A DNA stretch of 64,000 bases from Aulostomus chinensis (GCA_037954235.1 JBBMOA010000010.1:20649529-20713528); one strand, 5' to 3'. Positions 37,050 through 48,606 are shown, numbered from the stretch's first letter. Numbers and translations are program-made. Notes: a model not told the origin generated them from the letters alone.

Positions 37050-38137
37050 GAGACCCTGTTCAGCCTTACTCTGACCCTGGAACAAAGAGACAGGATTTTT
37101 ATTTCATTCAACAAAATATATTTTAGGATGGGATTAGACCAGCTGCCAGCACCCACATGTATTAGCGCTCATCCTCCTTGTCCTTGGTCACACATTACCC
37201 TTTTATAAACTTTCCACTACATTTCTGCCGAGTCAAATCAAATTTTATTTATTTAGCCTAAAATCAAAAATAAAAATTTTGCCTCAAGCAGCTTGGTAAA
37301 TCTGTATCAGACCCTTGATTAGACTGTGGTAAAACTAGAAATACTGCATCATGGTTGTAGCCCACTGCAATATCTGCCTGTCGCAGTTCCGCCTTTGACC
37401 TTTGACCACCAAAATCTCTTCAGGTCATCCTTCAGTCACAGTGGACATTGATGCCAAATTTAGAGAAACTCCTGGAAGACGTTCCTGAGACACTGTGTTA
37501 AAGAACATGGGACAGACGAATATGACCGAAACCCAAACACATGATTGCGCCCTCCGCCTTCATTTTCAACCACATGCCTGTGCTGCTCAGATGCTTTCAA
37601 CAGGCTGCGTAAAAGGCGGAACATAGACTCAAGGTGAAAACAATATCAGCCACACCCCGTCACACAAAACGTGTCTCCACTGCAGTTTAAATTGATTATA
37701 CTGCACGTGTTTTTTGATATGATATATACTTTTTTTTAACAATTAAAAAAACAACCCTCTCTTCTACTTTAGAATTACAAAATGTCTCTGTATGGCTTCC
37801 AGTTCACAACACTGGATTTGACAAGGAAATAAACATCAAGTTTCTATGAAGCTGTTTCCTGAATGTGCTGTCAGTGAAACATAGGATGGAATTTTGGGGG
37901 TTTTGTAAAGAAATAATGTCTCCAATATGTCTATGATCCCTCGTGATGCCACACATGCACACCCGCACTCCGGGCTGGAACGCACTCTCAGTAGCAGCGT
38001 TATCTGAAAATATATCAACACATGACCAATTAAAGCCTACAAATATAATGTACTTATAGGGAGACGCAAGAAAGGGTGAGTCTGGGCTGCGCTCCTGAGA
38101 CTCAAGCATGTGACACGCTAAATATTGTGACTTTTTT

Positions 38138-38501
38138 CCATCCATCCATCCATTTTCTTTCGCTTATTCCTGTTAAGGGTCGTGGGGGGGAGCCTATCCC
38201 AGCGGCTTCAGGTGAGAGGTGGATTTCACCCTGAACAGGTGGCCAGTCCATCGCAGGGCCAACACATAGAGACAGACAACCATTCACACTCACAGTCACA
38301 CCTACAGTCAATTTAGAGTATCAATCAGCCTCGTCCCCTCTTGATGTCTTTGGACTGTGGGAGGAAGCTGGAGTACCAGAGAGAACCCACACAGGAACAG
38401 GGAGAACATGCAGACTCACACAGAAAGATCCCGTGCCCGAGGCGGGACTGGAACCCGGAACCTTCTTGCTGTGAGGCGACAGTGCTGACCACTGCACCAC
38501 C
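38138..38501 (-). mobile_element. Full-length tRNA-derived SINE with Pol III boxes
   Basis: Read on the minus strand, the element begins with TGGTGCAGTGG (one mismatch to the A-box consensus). A B-box-like GGTTCCAGTCC (one mismatch) follows 44 bases later. The body then includes cttcctcccacagtccaaag and ctctaaattgactgtaggtg, and the element ends in a (TGGA)n tail. The two truncated copies at 21.8 and 48.6 kb share the body. Box spacing and tetranucleotide tail fit a tRNA-derived SINE. I do not assign a family name. Confidence 0.8.
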
Positions 38502-39445
38502 TGGGACTTTTTCCCAATGTCATTACATGTGCTGGGTGAACTTTAGGCCTGGGACAGATGATACAGACAAACTCAATTCTGTTGTAAATGATGCTACTTT
38601 GAGGCTTCAGGGGTTTTGTAACAGTCTCATGGTTTTCCTCTCACTGGATATAAGGCACAGGATGCTGAATGTGCAGTTGAAATAAAGTTCCACTAGGTGG
38701 CAGCAATAGACAAAGACATGAACATTAGCACACTAAGGAAGAGTGTTTGGGTGTAAAATTGATCTTGACATATGTTTTGTATTTCATAGATTTTTTTACA
38801 GCTTTTTTCAATGAGGTGTCATGTTTCAATTCAGGAAATAAAAATGTATTCAGTTTTTCTCTCAACAATAAATGAAGCAGAAATGCTTGTCACCATTTTG
38901 AAAAATGACCCTCCATTTTATTTTGTAATTTTTTGTATAAAAGAAGCACTTTTGGCCTCTAAAAGACCAATACTGCGCTAAACAAAGGTTAAAAGGTGAC
39001 AAATGTAGCACTGAGGGAACGTACAGAACTGTCCTTGTCTCGCGTGTGTGTAACCCACTTTAAATTCCTTGATAATGTTACATATTATGGGAACACAAAG
39101 ATAGTGTGGGTCAAACTTCTAAAAACAGGCTGTCTTTTACCAATTGAGATTGTAAGTCCCTGAGTCACCATGTTTGTTTCTGTCTGTATCGTCATCTCAG
39201 CTGTAAGAACCTGACCGGCAGGTTCTCCCAGTGTTTGGTTCAAATAACCAGAAGTGGTTTTCAGATGTATACAAACAAGGAGCATGAGAGCGGAAGATAC
39301 AATAAATGCTCATTTATTTTGAAAAGACTTCATCTCAAATATCAGTGAACGAAAAGAAGCATAGTGCTTTGGAACCAATCACTTTGTTAGACGTAAATTA
39401 AAAAAAAAGAAGAAAACTTAACATGTCAGAACTGTGTTTATACAT

Positions 39446-39462
39446 GGGGGGGGGGGGGGGGG
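39446..39462. repeat. Poly-G run of 17
   Basis: Homopolymer downstream (on the minus strand) of the claudin at 39696, likely within its 3' UTR as poly-C. Confidence 0.9.
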
Positions 39463-39695
39463 TAGTGCACAATGAGCAACTCAAAAATAAGTTTCCGTGT
39501 ATTGTAACATTAATATTTAACAGTATTTCAGACAGAAAGATTCTTCATTTAGCCAGACTAATACAGTGCATTCCTTCATTCATATTGTCCTTCATGGTTC
39601 TCTCTCTCTCTGAGTCTCTCCTCTTGCTTCTTGAATAACACATTTCAGTAACTTCTTGAAGGCAAAACCAGATTTTGTTCGTCCCTTCAGGAATC

Positions 39696-40352
39696 TCAGA
39701 TGTAAGTTTTCGAAGGTGTGTAAGAGTCCTGTTTGCTGTATCCTCCTATAGACCTGTTTAGGAGGTAATTCTCAGAAGGGGCTTTATCCTTGGGGGGGCA
39801 GTTGGCACACAGCAGTGCCCCTCCCAGGACCAGAAGGGCTCCGGCCCCCCAGCCAATGTAGAGTGAGGCTCCTAGCTCTCTCTTTTGGGCATCTACCAGC
39901 ACAGGGTTGTAGAAGTTTCGTATAATGATGCTGGCCGTCCAGGACACAGGAATCAGGCAGAGGAGTCCACTGATGATGAGGATCACGCCTCCTGCCACCG
40001 AAGCCCTCGCCTTGGCCCTTTCATCCGGAATGAAGTTGGTGCACTTCCCACTAGCGAAGGCCACCAGGAGTCCGGCGAGACCTATGACGATAGACACCAC
40101 CACCAGGGCCCGGGCCCCCTGCAGGTCACTGCTCAGGGCCAGCATGGAGTCGTACACCTTACACTGCATCTGACCTGTGCTCTGGACCACACAGCTCATC
40201 CAGAGCCCCTCCCACATGATCTGGGATGTCACAATGTTGCTGCCGATGAAGGCGGTGACCCTCCACATAGGTGCACCACACACGATGAGCACCCCAATCC
40301 AGCCAAAAAGGGCAAGGGCACAGCCCGCCATCTGCATACCCATGGAAGCCAT
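39696..40352 (-). CDS. Claudin, KTYI C-terminus
   Basis: Single-exon ORF of 218 residues starting MASMGMQMAGCALAL. The first-loop signature is canonical: W30, GLW 49-51, C54, C64. The second loop has NFYNP, and the juxtamembrane CPPKD gives palmitoylation-type cysteines. The C-terminus SKTYI is a hydrophobic PDZ ligand with Ile in place of Val. The four membrane segments are at the usual places (about 8-28, 82-102, 117-137, 160-180). It is closest in style to claudin-3/4-type teleost paralogs; the exact paralog name is not assigned. Confidence 0.95.
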   Translation of the reverse strand: MASMGMQMAGCALALFGWIGVLIVCGAPMWRVTAFIGSNIVTSQIMWEGLWMSCVVQSTGQMQCKVYDSMLALSSDLQGARALVVVSIVIGLAGLLVAFASGKCTNFIPDERAKARASVAGGVILIISGLLCLIPVSWTASIIIRNFYNPVLVDAQKRELGASLYIGWGAGALLVLGGALLCANCPPKDKAPSENYLLNRSIGGYSKQDSYTPSKTYI

Positions 40353-41052
40353 CGTTGTCTGTCCCTTGCTGAGAGAAAATTAAATGCGGAGGTGGTTTTT
40401 ATGTTCCTGAAGCAGGTGAAAAATGGGAGGCGTGAGAGCAAAGCTATTAAGGAGTCATGCAGACCTGCCAAAGGAGACCTGCCATTCAGGATTCTTTGAG
40501 CGTACTGACAATAAAGGTTGGGGTGTCAGCTTTTCTTCTGCTGCGAGATGAAGATTGTATTTCACAAGGCTGTCATTGTTCTCCCAACAGGGAAAAAGAT
40601 ACAAAAGTGAAATGTAAGCACTCTGAATGTACAGTACAACAGGGAGTGTTTAGGAGGAATCAAACGCAATATCGCTCACATGGAAATATAAATACAAGAA
40701 AATAAAACGCAGAAAACAGGGGAACGAAGTATCCACCCTGCCGTTGGTACGCGGGCCAACAAGACTGAATCAGTGAGTGAATATTGAATGAATGTCAAAT
40801 GCAGTATTTTTTTATAATAAATCACAGAACACAGTGATTCAAACTTTAAGTTGAAACTTTAAAAATGACAGAACTGACTATGAATTTTGAATTTCAAGGG
40901 GTTTACTCAGAGCATGTCATTATTGGAAACTTATTTAAAGAGACAATTTAAGATAAACGTAAATAAGCTTGCGGGTCCATTTTTGTCTTGCAATACCACT
41001 TTCTTCCTCAAGAGGCAACAGTGAGTGACCATTTTGCCCTTTAAACCGATTT

Positions 41053-41690
41053 TTCTACAATTCTGCAATTCTACAATTTCATTTAGCAGACGCTTTTGTC
41101 CAAAGCAACGTACAACACAAGCAAGAATTTAGACCTAATTAAGGAAAAGTCCATAGGAAGCGCAAAAGTGCTTCAGTTGTGATTTGGTCACAGGTACTGC
41201 CATCTAGTGGCAGAAGAAGTGTTGCCCCCCTCCCTTTTTTTTTTTTTTTTATATAACAGACATACAACATCACACAACACAGTTAGTGCTACATAATCAC
41301 TAATTGGACCCTCTGACTTATTCTACCCCAAAGAGGAGAAGAGTCAGGTTCAGTGCCTCGGTGCTCTCTGAACAATTGAGTCTTCAATTGTCTCTTAAAA
41401 GTAGAGAGGGACTCAGCAGAACGCACAGAGTTGGGTAATTCGTTCCACCATTTGGGAACAACAGAAGAGAAGAGTCTGGCTAGGGATTTGGAGCAGCGCT
41501 GGGCTGGAAGCACCAGGCGTCTTTCGCATGCAGATCGTAGTGGGCGAGAAGGAGAGTAGACCTGGATCAGGGATTCCAGGTAGGCTGGAGCCGTTCTTGT
41601 GATTGTTTTGTAAGCCAAGAGAAGTGGCTTGAATTTGATCCTGGCTGCCACTGGAAGCCAGTGAAACTTTTTGGAAACTTTTTTTCTTCT
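41053..41690 (-). mobile_element. 5'-truncated L2/Rex-type LINE fragment
   Basis: The minus strand encodes FHWLPVAARIKFKPLLLAYK and then a PAYLESLI...WWNELPNSVR...FKRQLKTQLF pattern, which is the C-terminal tail of the reverse-transcriptase ORF found in many fish non-LTR elements. Its 3' region includes an A-rich tract (poly-T at about 41228-41250 on plus) and gctttggacaaaagcgtctg, a widespread teleost LINE/SINE tail motif. The element ends in a short AATTCTGC-type repeat near 41053-41075. Confidence 0.8.
41289..41651 (-). pseudogene. LINE ORF2 C-terminal remnant
   Basis: This open stretch of 120 codons covers only the extreme C-terminus of a non-LTR retrotransposon polyprotein. Endonuclease and catalytic reverse-transcriptase domains are absent, so the fragment cannot act on its own. 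The frame continues upstream of the first Met (to about 41690), confirming that the Met is internal. Confidence 0.8.
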
Positions 41691-41834
41691 TTTTTAAATA
41701 TAATTTTGTTTGTGTTACCCTTGGAAACAGGAGTCTCTTCCCCTCAGTTTGGGTAAGAGATGCAACAAAAACAACCAGGATGGAAAGTTTGTTATCAATA
41801 AGGTTTAATGAGTTAAACGACAAAAGCGCAGCTG

Positions 41835-42135
41835 GCCGTAATCAACCTGATGAGCAGTGGCAGTAAAGAAAATAAGGGGCGGAGCCGAGTCCTGATTGAG
41901 CGGTGGGTGGACCAATCAGCTCATGAAATTTGCTTCAACTTCACGTAAATCACATTTACGGACAAAAACTCAAAAATTAGATCCAATATGTGAAATAAGC
42001 AGGGACAAAAAACAACAGGAACAAGGGGAACAATGACAGCGGAGCAATCAGCCTGATGAGCTGATGGAGGAGAAATCGGGGCGGAGGTGGGGAACCAAAC
42101 AGCTCCTTGAGATGGAACACTCTGATTTACATCAC
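41835..42135. repeat. Imperfect tandem duplication with GGGCGGAG motifs
   Basis: Two segments about 180-190 bases apart share blocks in the same order: aatcaacctgatgagc / aatcagcctgatgagc, ggggcggagccg / ggggcggaggtg, ccaatcagctcatgaaat / ccaaacagctccttgagat, and gtaaatcacat / tgatttacatcac. The two GC boxes and a CCAAT give a promoter-like look, but no gene follows. Confidence 0.5.
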
Positions 42136-45100
42136 ACATGCTGTACAAACACAAAGGTTCAAGTTAGAGCGAATGTAGAGGTTGTAACACAATGGTGATC
42201 TTAAATATGAGAGAATTTCCACCTTTGATGATTTTATCACAAAATAAAAGTGTGTTTGTTCCTAACAATAGTCTCCATCGATACCTCAGGTTGTTGGGAA
42301 CCCAGGGAAGTTCAAAAGAATCGCTTATGATGGTTTTAGAACAACAGCACCGAAAAATCAAATGGTTCATTATGACTTGCTCCTAAACTGAGGTGAATAG
42401 AACCTTGTGTTGGAAGACAGCAACCTTTAAATAAAGATACAAAATGACACCAAATCAAACAATTTGACGTTATCAAACACACTGGAGATCACTCTGAATT
42501 CTACGAAGGCCCTGAATTTAACTATCACAAAACTTGTCCACTTGTTACCATGCAAACTTAAAATTGTTTAAATAAATTATAATCCGTGAGCATTTCAACT
42601 GCAGAAAGTATATATATTTTTAACGTGGTTCTGTATACAACATATAAATCGTGTGGCTTAAACGTTTTAAGCTTGCAGGGACAGACAACGTCCACTTTCC
42701 ACTGCCTGGAATTAACATGCAATAATCGTCAAAACCTATCAAATTTATGTAGAACGCAGGCTCAGCTTCCCTTGTTCTCACCTCTTATTATTGCCATCTA
42801 GCAGACATGTCACTCTCTGACCTCTGGATGCAATAGTTTTCCCAGAATTGCATGATAAAACATTAATCCTGTGAGTAGTACTTCAAGTAGTATTTCGCAA
42901 TTTATGTTTGGAATTCATTTCATGCTAGATCAGGTAAGAAGTGCGTGTTAACTCCATGACACGTTTTTTTTTTCCCCACACATTGACTCAGGAAATGACT
43001 TCAACAGTTAGACACTGGCAGGTTGTTGATCAGAATTTCTGACATGAATTTCTGACATGAAACCACACAGTCTGTGTTTTTAACCTTAACCTTTAACCTA
43101 CTAACGCAAACACAGAAGTGTGGAAAACTACTTTTATTTGGATGATTCATGTACTGGAACTATTTTAATATGTATTTCTTTCCTCTCCGCTTACATTCGT
43201 AACAGCTGATTAGTCTGACAGTCATCCGTTCACAGCAGGGACAGGAATGTTGTCTACGATGGCAGGGACTAGGGTGTGTCCTCGCTAATGAAAGATGTTG
43301 TCATTCTGCCCTGACATCATCTCTAAAAAAACTTTTAAGATCACAGTAGAAACAAAGCGCTCATTTCGTGAGTGTCCTGAGTATCGGTATGATTTCTGTT
43401 TAACTTTAGTTCAGAGATCTGTTTTTAATTTGACATTTCAGTGACCATTCGATCAGTAGCAAGAACGCTAATACATCCTTTGTGATTCAAGACGGTTGAA
43501 CAAAACCCTCGAAACATATTTGATCATGTTCAGAACAATGCAGCTCTGTACATTACTGGTTGTAGAAGTACTCAGATTTATAAACAAATCAAATGAAAAA
43601 CATAAAGCATTTGTAGTTAATCATGTAAAGCGGCATTCATTTTCATTCAGTTATCAGTTCAAATATTAAAATTCTATCAGTCTGCTGCTGAGATGTTCCC
43701 TCGTTATTTCTGTCTGCGTAACATTTGTTGAACAGAAGTACGATGGCGTTGTTGATGATGATGATATTTATCCCTCAATGTTAACATTTGTAGGTCAGAT
43801 TTGTGACATTTCTTTCAATAAACGATGTGTGTTGGGTCGATAACACAAAAAAAAAGACCCCAGGCTCATGACGATCATAAATAATAATGCATTTCAATGT
43901 ATCATGTGCTTTTAGTGTCGCTTAAACACTTATATTAGTTAAATTTATGATCAAAATATCAGCATAACAAAACATAAAACAGAAAGTAGTTGCAGTATCT
44001 TTCGAAACACGATTGCATGCTATTTCCCAAGAGTCTAAAAAATAAAAAGATACTGTTCGAGTACCCATCACACTGTATAATCATCGTATTCGAGGAGAGG
44101 ATTTGCTTTTGGAGAGAGAAATGTTGGCTCATAAACTGTCTACTATAGTACATCATCCAACATTCCTAAATCTAAAAAAAAAAAACCAGTAGCATGAAGC
44201 TCAGTTTAGGTAATGTTTAGGTCTTGCGTTCGCTGGGTGGTATCTTCATAGCGTAACTTAAGCTCTAACAATTGCACAACAACAAAAACCAGAAAAAAAG
44301 TGGCACACGTTTGTGAAAATTACATGCAAAGTTCAGGAACTTTCACTTTCCACGGAACAGATTTACTGCGATAATTCAAAATCCACTGCAGAAACCAGTA
44401 AGAGGGACCCCAAAGTGATCATCATTCAACTGATCACTGATTACTTCTAAATACGAGAAAGGAAGAACACTTGAATTTGCTGTAATCTAAATTCATGTGT
44501 AACTCTATTCTGATCCTATAATTTCCTGATCATACTGATGATGACCATTTTCCTATAACTTTTGATACATTTTTACCAGTTTCCAGGTAATTTCTCACTT
44601 GTTTATGAATAGATTTTTTTTTTCTTCGAGTAAACCAAGTGATTACTGGCAAACTAGAGAAATGTACTCACTACTTGTGTTGCACAATTGGCCTTGTAAG
44701 GGAAAGATGATGAAAGAAAAACCAAGAATTTCCAAAAATAAAGGCACTAATTTATCATTTATGATTAATGATCACTTCTAATTCTTGGGATTAAGATCGG
44801 TGATGCTGGATCAGATTTCTTCTACTTGTGGGAGGAGTCAGACACAAAATATCTCAAAATACAGGGTCCCTCTTGAAAAATAATAGGGTCCATGGATTAT
44901 TTAGGGTCAGTTTTGGGTCCAAAACATAAGCAACTGCAGTGTAACATTAATCTAGTCTCTGTTCGAGTATGGACTCTGATTCTCCTGGAGTACGACTCTT
45001 GCTATGTGTTGAAAAATACCACTGCAGGTTAAGCTACAAGAAGTTTTTATTAGAAGTTGTGAAACTGGTTGAACTGGTTTTTCGTCTGTAGGCAGAACTC

Positions 45101-45748
45101 AAGCAAACTGCAAGATGCTTGCACTGCTACACTCTCTCCTGCTCAATTTTACCTTGAATTTTTGTGATTTAAATGTGTTTGTGTTGGGGCTTTTTTTGCG
45201 GGAAGTTTTTATTACAAATTAGCTGATTGATTATTCCATACCCTCAAAAACCTAAAAACAGGAAAAAACAGAATAAACTTGACAAATGTGTATCAGTTAA
45301 GTTGATATCTTTTATTAAATATCAGTGATTTCAGTAACAGTGTTTTGATAACATGAATGAAAACGATATTGTTAAAATATTATACACAATAAAATCTGTA
45401 CAACTTGTTTCCCATCACAGGTCTTGTTCACGATGAATTTCCTTCTAGCACAGCTTGGGTCTCACAAACATTCAGAGGAAAATCTGGTTTGATAGCTTTG
45501 TTAAGATTAGTGCTCATTCAGTCCAGCTGTCATGTTGGAATAGTTTCAGCAGTTCCACACCACATCTCTGCACTGCTCCTCGAATCTCTCTCCTCCACCA
45601 AACAATTTTGAATTTCTCAAAACATGAAGCTGCCCTCTCTCTGTGTCATTTCATCTTCAAGACACAACCTGGATTCAGTAACTCACAATGACTGAGGGTC
45701 ACTCAATGAACGGATGGATTCATTTAGTCTTTCTCAGGAGCGTGGAGC

Positions 45749-46381
45749 TCAGACGTATGCTCGACTGGTGGCTGTAGACCGGGCTACAGAGTACTTCACC
45801 GGATACTCGGGACTTTCTTTGGGTGGGCATGAGCTGCATAGGAGAGCCCCTCCCAGGATCAGAAGTGCGGCGGTGCCCCAGCCGATGTAGAGAGCGGCTC
45901 CCAGCTCCCTCCTCTGAGCGTTGGTTAGGATGGGGTTGTAGAAATCCCTGATGATGGTGTTGGCAGACCAGCAGACGGGGATGAGGACCAGGACGCCGGC
46001 ACAGATGAAGACAATTCCAGCTGCGATGGCAACCTTGGCTTTAGCGCTCTTGTCCTCTACAAAGTTGGTGCACTTCCCCCCAGCGATGCCCAAGAGAACT
46101 CCAAAGGCAGCAACGATGATGGCAATGACGATTAGAGCCCTGGCGGCCTGAAGGTCCTGGGGCAAAGCCAGCAGAGAGTCATAGATCTTGCACTGCATCT
46201 GGCCTGTGCTCTGCATCACACAGTTCATCCATAGCCCTTCCCAGATGACCTGCGCTGTCACAATGTTGGCTCCGATGAAGGCTGTCACCTTCCACATGGG
46301 TAAGGCACAAACAATGATGGTCCCCAAGAACCCAATGATGGCCAGGGCAAAGCCCAGCATCTGTCGTCCCAATGACACCAT
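45749..46381 (-). CDS. Claudin, RAYV C-terminus (claudin-4-like)
   Basis: Single-exon ORF of 210 residues starting MVSLGRQMLGFALAI. W30, GLW 49-51, C54 and C64 form the claudin signature. The second loop has DFYNP, the inner face SCPPKE, and the C-terminus TSRAYV is a PDZ ligand. Its overall pattern (CALPMWKVTAFIGANIVTAQ) is the claudin-3/4 type found in teleost clusters. A TATA-like TTATAA at 46480-46485, about 100 bases upstream of the ATG, suggests a short leader. The Tc1 element inserted about 560 bases upstream of this gene's start. Confidence 0.95.
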   Translation of the reverse strand: MVSLGRQMLGFALAIIGFLGTIIVCALPMWKVTAFIGANIVTAQVIWEGLWMNCVMQSTGQMQCKIYDSLLALPQDLQAARALIVIAIIVAAFGVLLGIAGGKCTNFVEDKSAKAKVAIAAGIVFICAGVLVLIPVCWSANTIIRDFYNPILTNAQRRELGAALYIGWGTAALLILGGALLCSSCPPKESPEYPVKYSVARSTATSRAYV

Positions 46382-46479
46382 GACGAAGTCTTGATTGAGT
46401 CACTTGTAGTTGAACAAGAGCTGAAGGTTTCAGGAGCGTGTAGGAAAGTTGAATAATGACTCGTGGCACATTTCCATCA

Positions 46480-46485
46480 TTATAA
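46480..46485 (-). promoter_or_regulatory. TATA-like box of the claudin at 45749
   Basis: CCTTATAATG on the minus strand, about 100 bases upstream of the start codon. This would put the transcription start near 46450. Confidence 0.45.
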
Positions 46486-46941
46486 GGATGCCTTCCTTGA
46501 AGGTGGAGTCACAACTTCCTTCCATCTGGCCTGAAACCAGCTCGCTGGGTGATTGACCTGCTCAACCAGATTCTTCACATCAACAGTATGTTGACCAAGA
46601 ACAGTTTCGACGAGATGAGCATCGGCTTCTAAACGACACTATGTAAATGAGGCCAATGGAGGCGCTACATTCAAACAATGCTCTGCTCGTGGCCAACTTT
46701 TATCCGGGTCGGTTACAGGAAGATCCAGTCCAGTCACGAGTTTCAGGTTTGAAAGATCGTGGGAGGTAGTATCACCGGATGTCAGACGTTAAAGGAGGAG
46801 AGGGGGAGCCTCCGTCAGTTCAAGAGAAGCTTTAATCACTTCTGTGTATGAATAATTTGTGACACAACTATTTTTTATTTGATATTATAAATTATTATTA
46901 TATGATTTTTCCTATTAATTTCCATACAGCAACATTATATA

Positions 46942-47144
46942 CAATGGGGGAAATAAGTATTGAACGCATTAACTTTTTTGTCATTACATTTATTTCCAAA
47001 GATGCAATTCATGTGACATTTCTTCCAGACACTGGTATTAACTCAAATAATCAACACATGAAAAGAAATCACAACATTCAAATCCATAAATAATGATTAT
47101 GTGGAATTATGTGCAATAACACAGGAAAAAAGTATTGAACACAC
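46942..47144 (+). repeat. Left terminal inverted repeat of the Tc1-like element
   Basis: 203 bases, with the repeated transposase-binding core AAGTATTGAAC near 46957-46967 and 47130-47140. Confidence 0.9.
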
Positions 47145-47316
47145 CATGGGAAAGCTGTATAGTTTGGCAAGGAAAGGCACCATACCATCTCAAATCTGAC
47201 AGTAATTAGTCTTTGTACTTCCTATAAGTGCAAACCAACATCAGCTGGGTGAGTGCTAATTGATGGCCCTATAAACAGGTTGTTTTTTCACCAAGTAGTC
47301 AAACAAGACACATCTC

Positions 47317-48342
47317 ATGATGGGTAAAAGCAAGGAGCTCTCTCAAGACCTTCGCAACCTGATTGTTGCTCAGCATCAGAATGGAACTGGTTACAGACTT
47401 ATCTCAAAGCATCTGAGTATTCCAGTAAGCACCGTTGGGGCTATTATCCGCAAGTGGAAGAAGCATCACCTTATCATCAACAGGCCACGCACAGGAGCTC
47501 CTCGCAAGATTTCTGACCAGGGGGTCAGAAAGATGGTCAGAAGAGTTCTCAAAGAGCCAAGGACCAACCGGAAAGCGCTCCAGAAAGACATGGAGGCAGC
47601 AGGTACAAGTGTTACAGAGAAAACGATAGGCAATGCACTCCACCGCCATGGCCTCTATGGACGCTCAGCCCGCAAGACTCCATTCCTCAAAAAAAGGCAT
47701 GTTGAAGCTGGTTTAAAGTTTGCTAAACAGCATCTGGATAAGCCTGTGGAATACTGGGAGAATGTTGTCTGGTCAGACGAGACCAAAATTGAACTTTTTG
47801 GCTGTCATACTACACACCATGTTTGGAGGAGAAATGGCACTGCACATCACCCAAATAACACTATACCAACAGTGAAGTTTAGTGGTGGAAACATCATGGC
47901 ATGGGGTTGTTTCTCATCTCGTGCTACTGGCAGACTTCATATAATTGAAGGAGCAATGAATGGAAACATCTATCGGCAAATTCTTGAGATGACCCTGCTG
48001 CCATCCACCAGGATGATGAAGATGAGACGTGGCTGGACCTTTCAACAGGACAACGATCTGAAGCACATGGCAAAGTTGACTCTCGAATGGTTTAAAAATA
48101 AGAAAATCAATGTGTTAGAATGGCCCAGTCAATCACCTGACTTAAATTCGATTGAACATTTGTGGAAAGAACTAAAGAAAAAGGTTCACCAGAGGGCACC
48201 AAAGAATATTCAAGATTTAAAGACAATCTGTGCGGAGGAATGGGCAAAAATCACACCTGAGCAGTGTGGGCGATTAGTTAATACATACAAGAAGCGTCTG
48301 GAAGCTGTCATTGCAAACAAAGGCTTCTCCACAAAGTATTAA
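47317..48342 (+). CDS. Tc1-family transposase, uninterrupted DD34E
   Basis: 341 residues with no stop or frameshift. The protein cuts and pastes its own element through TIR binding and DDE chemistry. The N-terminal paired-like helix-turn-helix region spans about 1-110, with a GRPR-like hook and basic NLS region near 55-64 (RPRTGAPRK). The catalytic triad is D154 (VWSDETKIELFG), D245 (QQDNDLKH) and E280 (SPDLNSIEHLW), with 34 residues between the last two. Numbering is one more than Sleeping Beauty because of an extra first Met; the ATG at 47320 is the likely native start. Two departures from the family consensus are visible: DNDLKHMAK where DNDPKHTSK is usual, and DLNSIE where DLNPIE is usual. 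Either could reduce activity. Confidence 0.95.
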   Translation: MMGKSKELSQDLRNLIVAQHQNGTGYRLISKHLSIPVSTVGAIIRKWKKHHLIINRPRTGAPRKISDQGVRKMVRRVLKEPRTNRKALQKDMEAAGTSVTEKTIGNALHRHGLYGRSARKTPFLKKRHVEAGLKFAKQHLDKPVEYWENVVWSDETKIELFGCHTTHHVWRRNGTAHHPNNTIPTVKFSGGNIMAWGCFSSRATGRLHIIEGAMNGNIYRQILEMTLLPSTRMMKMRRGWTFQQDNDLKHMAKLTLEWFKNKKINVLEWPSQSPDLNSIEHLWKELKKKVHQRAPKNIQDLKTICAEEWAKITPEQCGRLVNTYKKRLEAVIANKGFSTKY

Positions 48343-48356
48343 ACGAGTCTCAGATA

Positions 48357-48559
48357 GTGTGTTCAATACTTTTTTCCTGTGTTATTGCACTAAATTCCAC
48401 ATAATCATTATTTATGGATTTGAATGTTGTGATTTCTTTTCATGTGTGGATTATTTGAGTTAATACCAGTGTCTGGCAGAAATGTCACACGAATTGCATC
48501 TTTGGAAATAAATGTAATGACAAAAAAGTTAATGCGTTCAATACTTATTTCCCCCATTG
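48357..48559 (-). repeat. Right terminal inverted repeat of the Tc1-like element
   Basis: 203 bases, inverse of 46942-47144 with only a handful of substitutions by eye. Confidence 0.9.
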
Positions 48560-48606
48560 TATATGTGTGTGTGTGTATATATACACATATGCGTGGCCTT
48601 AGTGGG

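Larger units (their letters stand above)
37050..39695. other. Intergenic, between two claudins
   Basis: Contains a full-length SINE (38138-38501), a degenerate AT-rich repeat near 37230-37320 (caaattttatttatttagcc, typical of teleost dispersed repeats) and a 17-G run (39446-39462) in the probable 3' UTR of the next claudin. The predicted 5' UTR exon of the claudin at 36414 should lie in 37.1 kb or beyond. No other coding region is seen. Confidence 0.5.
40353..45748. other. Long intergenic stretch with LINE remnant and a duplicated GC-box segment
   Basis: No gene was recognised in 5.4 kb. It contains an L2-type LINE 3' fragment (41053-41690), an imperfect tandem duplication carrying GGGCGG motifs (about 41835-42135), and AT-rich sequence elsewhere. 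The 45.2-45.7 kb part should be the 3' UTR of the claudin at 45749, with tttatt near 45310-45315 as a possible poly(A) signal. Confidence 0.5.
46942..48559 (+). mobile_element. Tc1/Sleeping Beauty-like DNA transposon, apparently intact
   Basis: The element is bounded by CAATGGGGGAAATAAG and its inverse, flanked by TA on both sides (46940-46941 and 48560-48561), the target duplication of Tc1/mariner elements. The terminal inverted repeats are equal in length, 46942-47144 and 48357-48559 (203 bases each), and differ at only a few positions. Each contains two copies of AAGTATTGAAC, one at the outer tip and one at the inner end: the IR/DR arrangement of Sleeping Beauty-type elements. It carries one full transposase gene. 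Confidence 0.95.

Noticed and set aside
37050..37085. Twelve-residue N-terminal extension of the claudin at 36414
   Set aside because: It begins at TTG, not ATG, and crosses a likely AG acceptor; the claudin family start fits 37049.
39885..40499. 204-codon plus-strand open frame
   Set aside because: Antisense shadow of the claudin at 39696; similar antisense frames occur over the other claudins.
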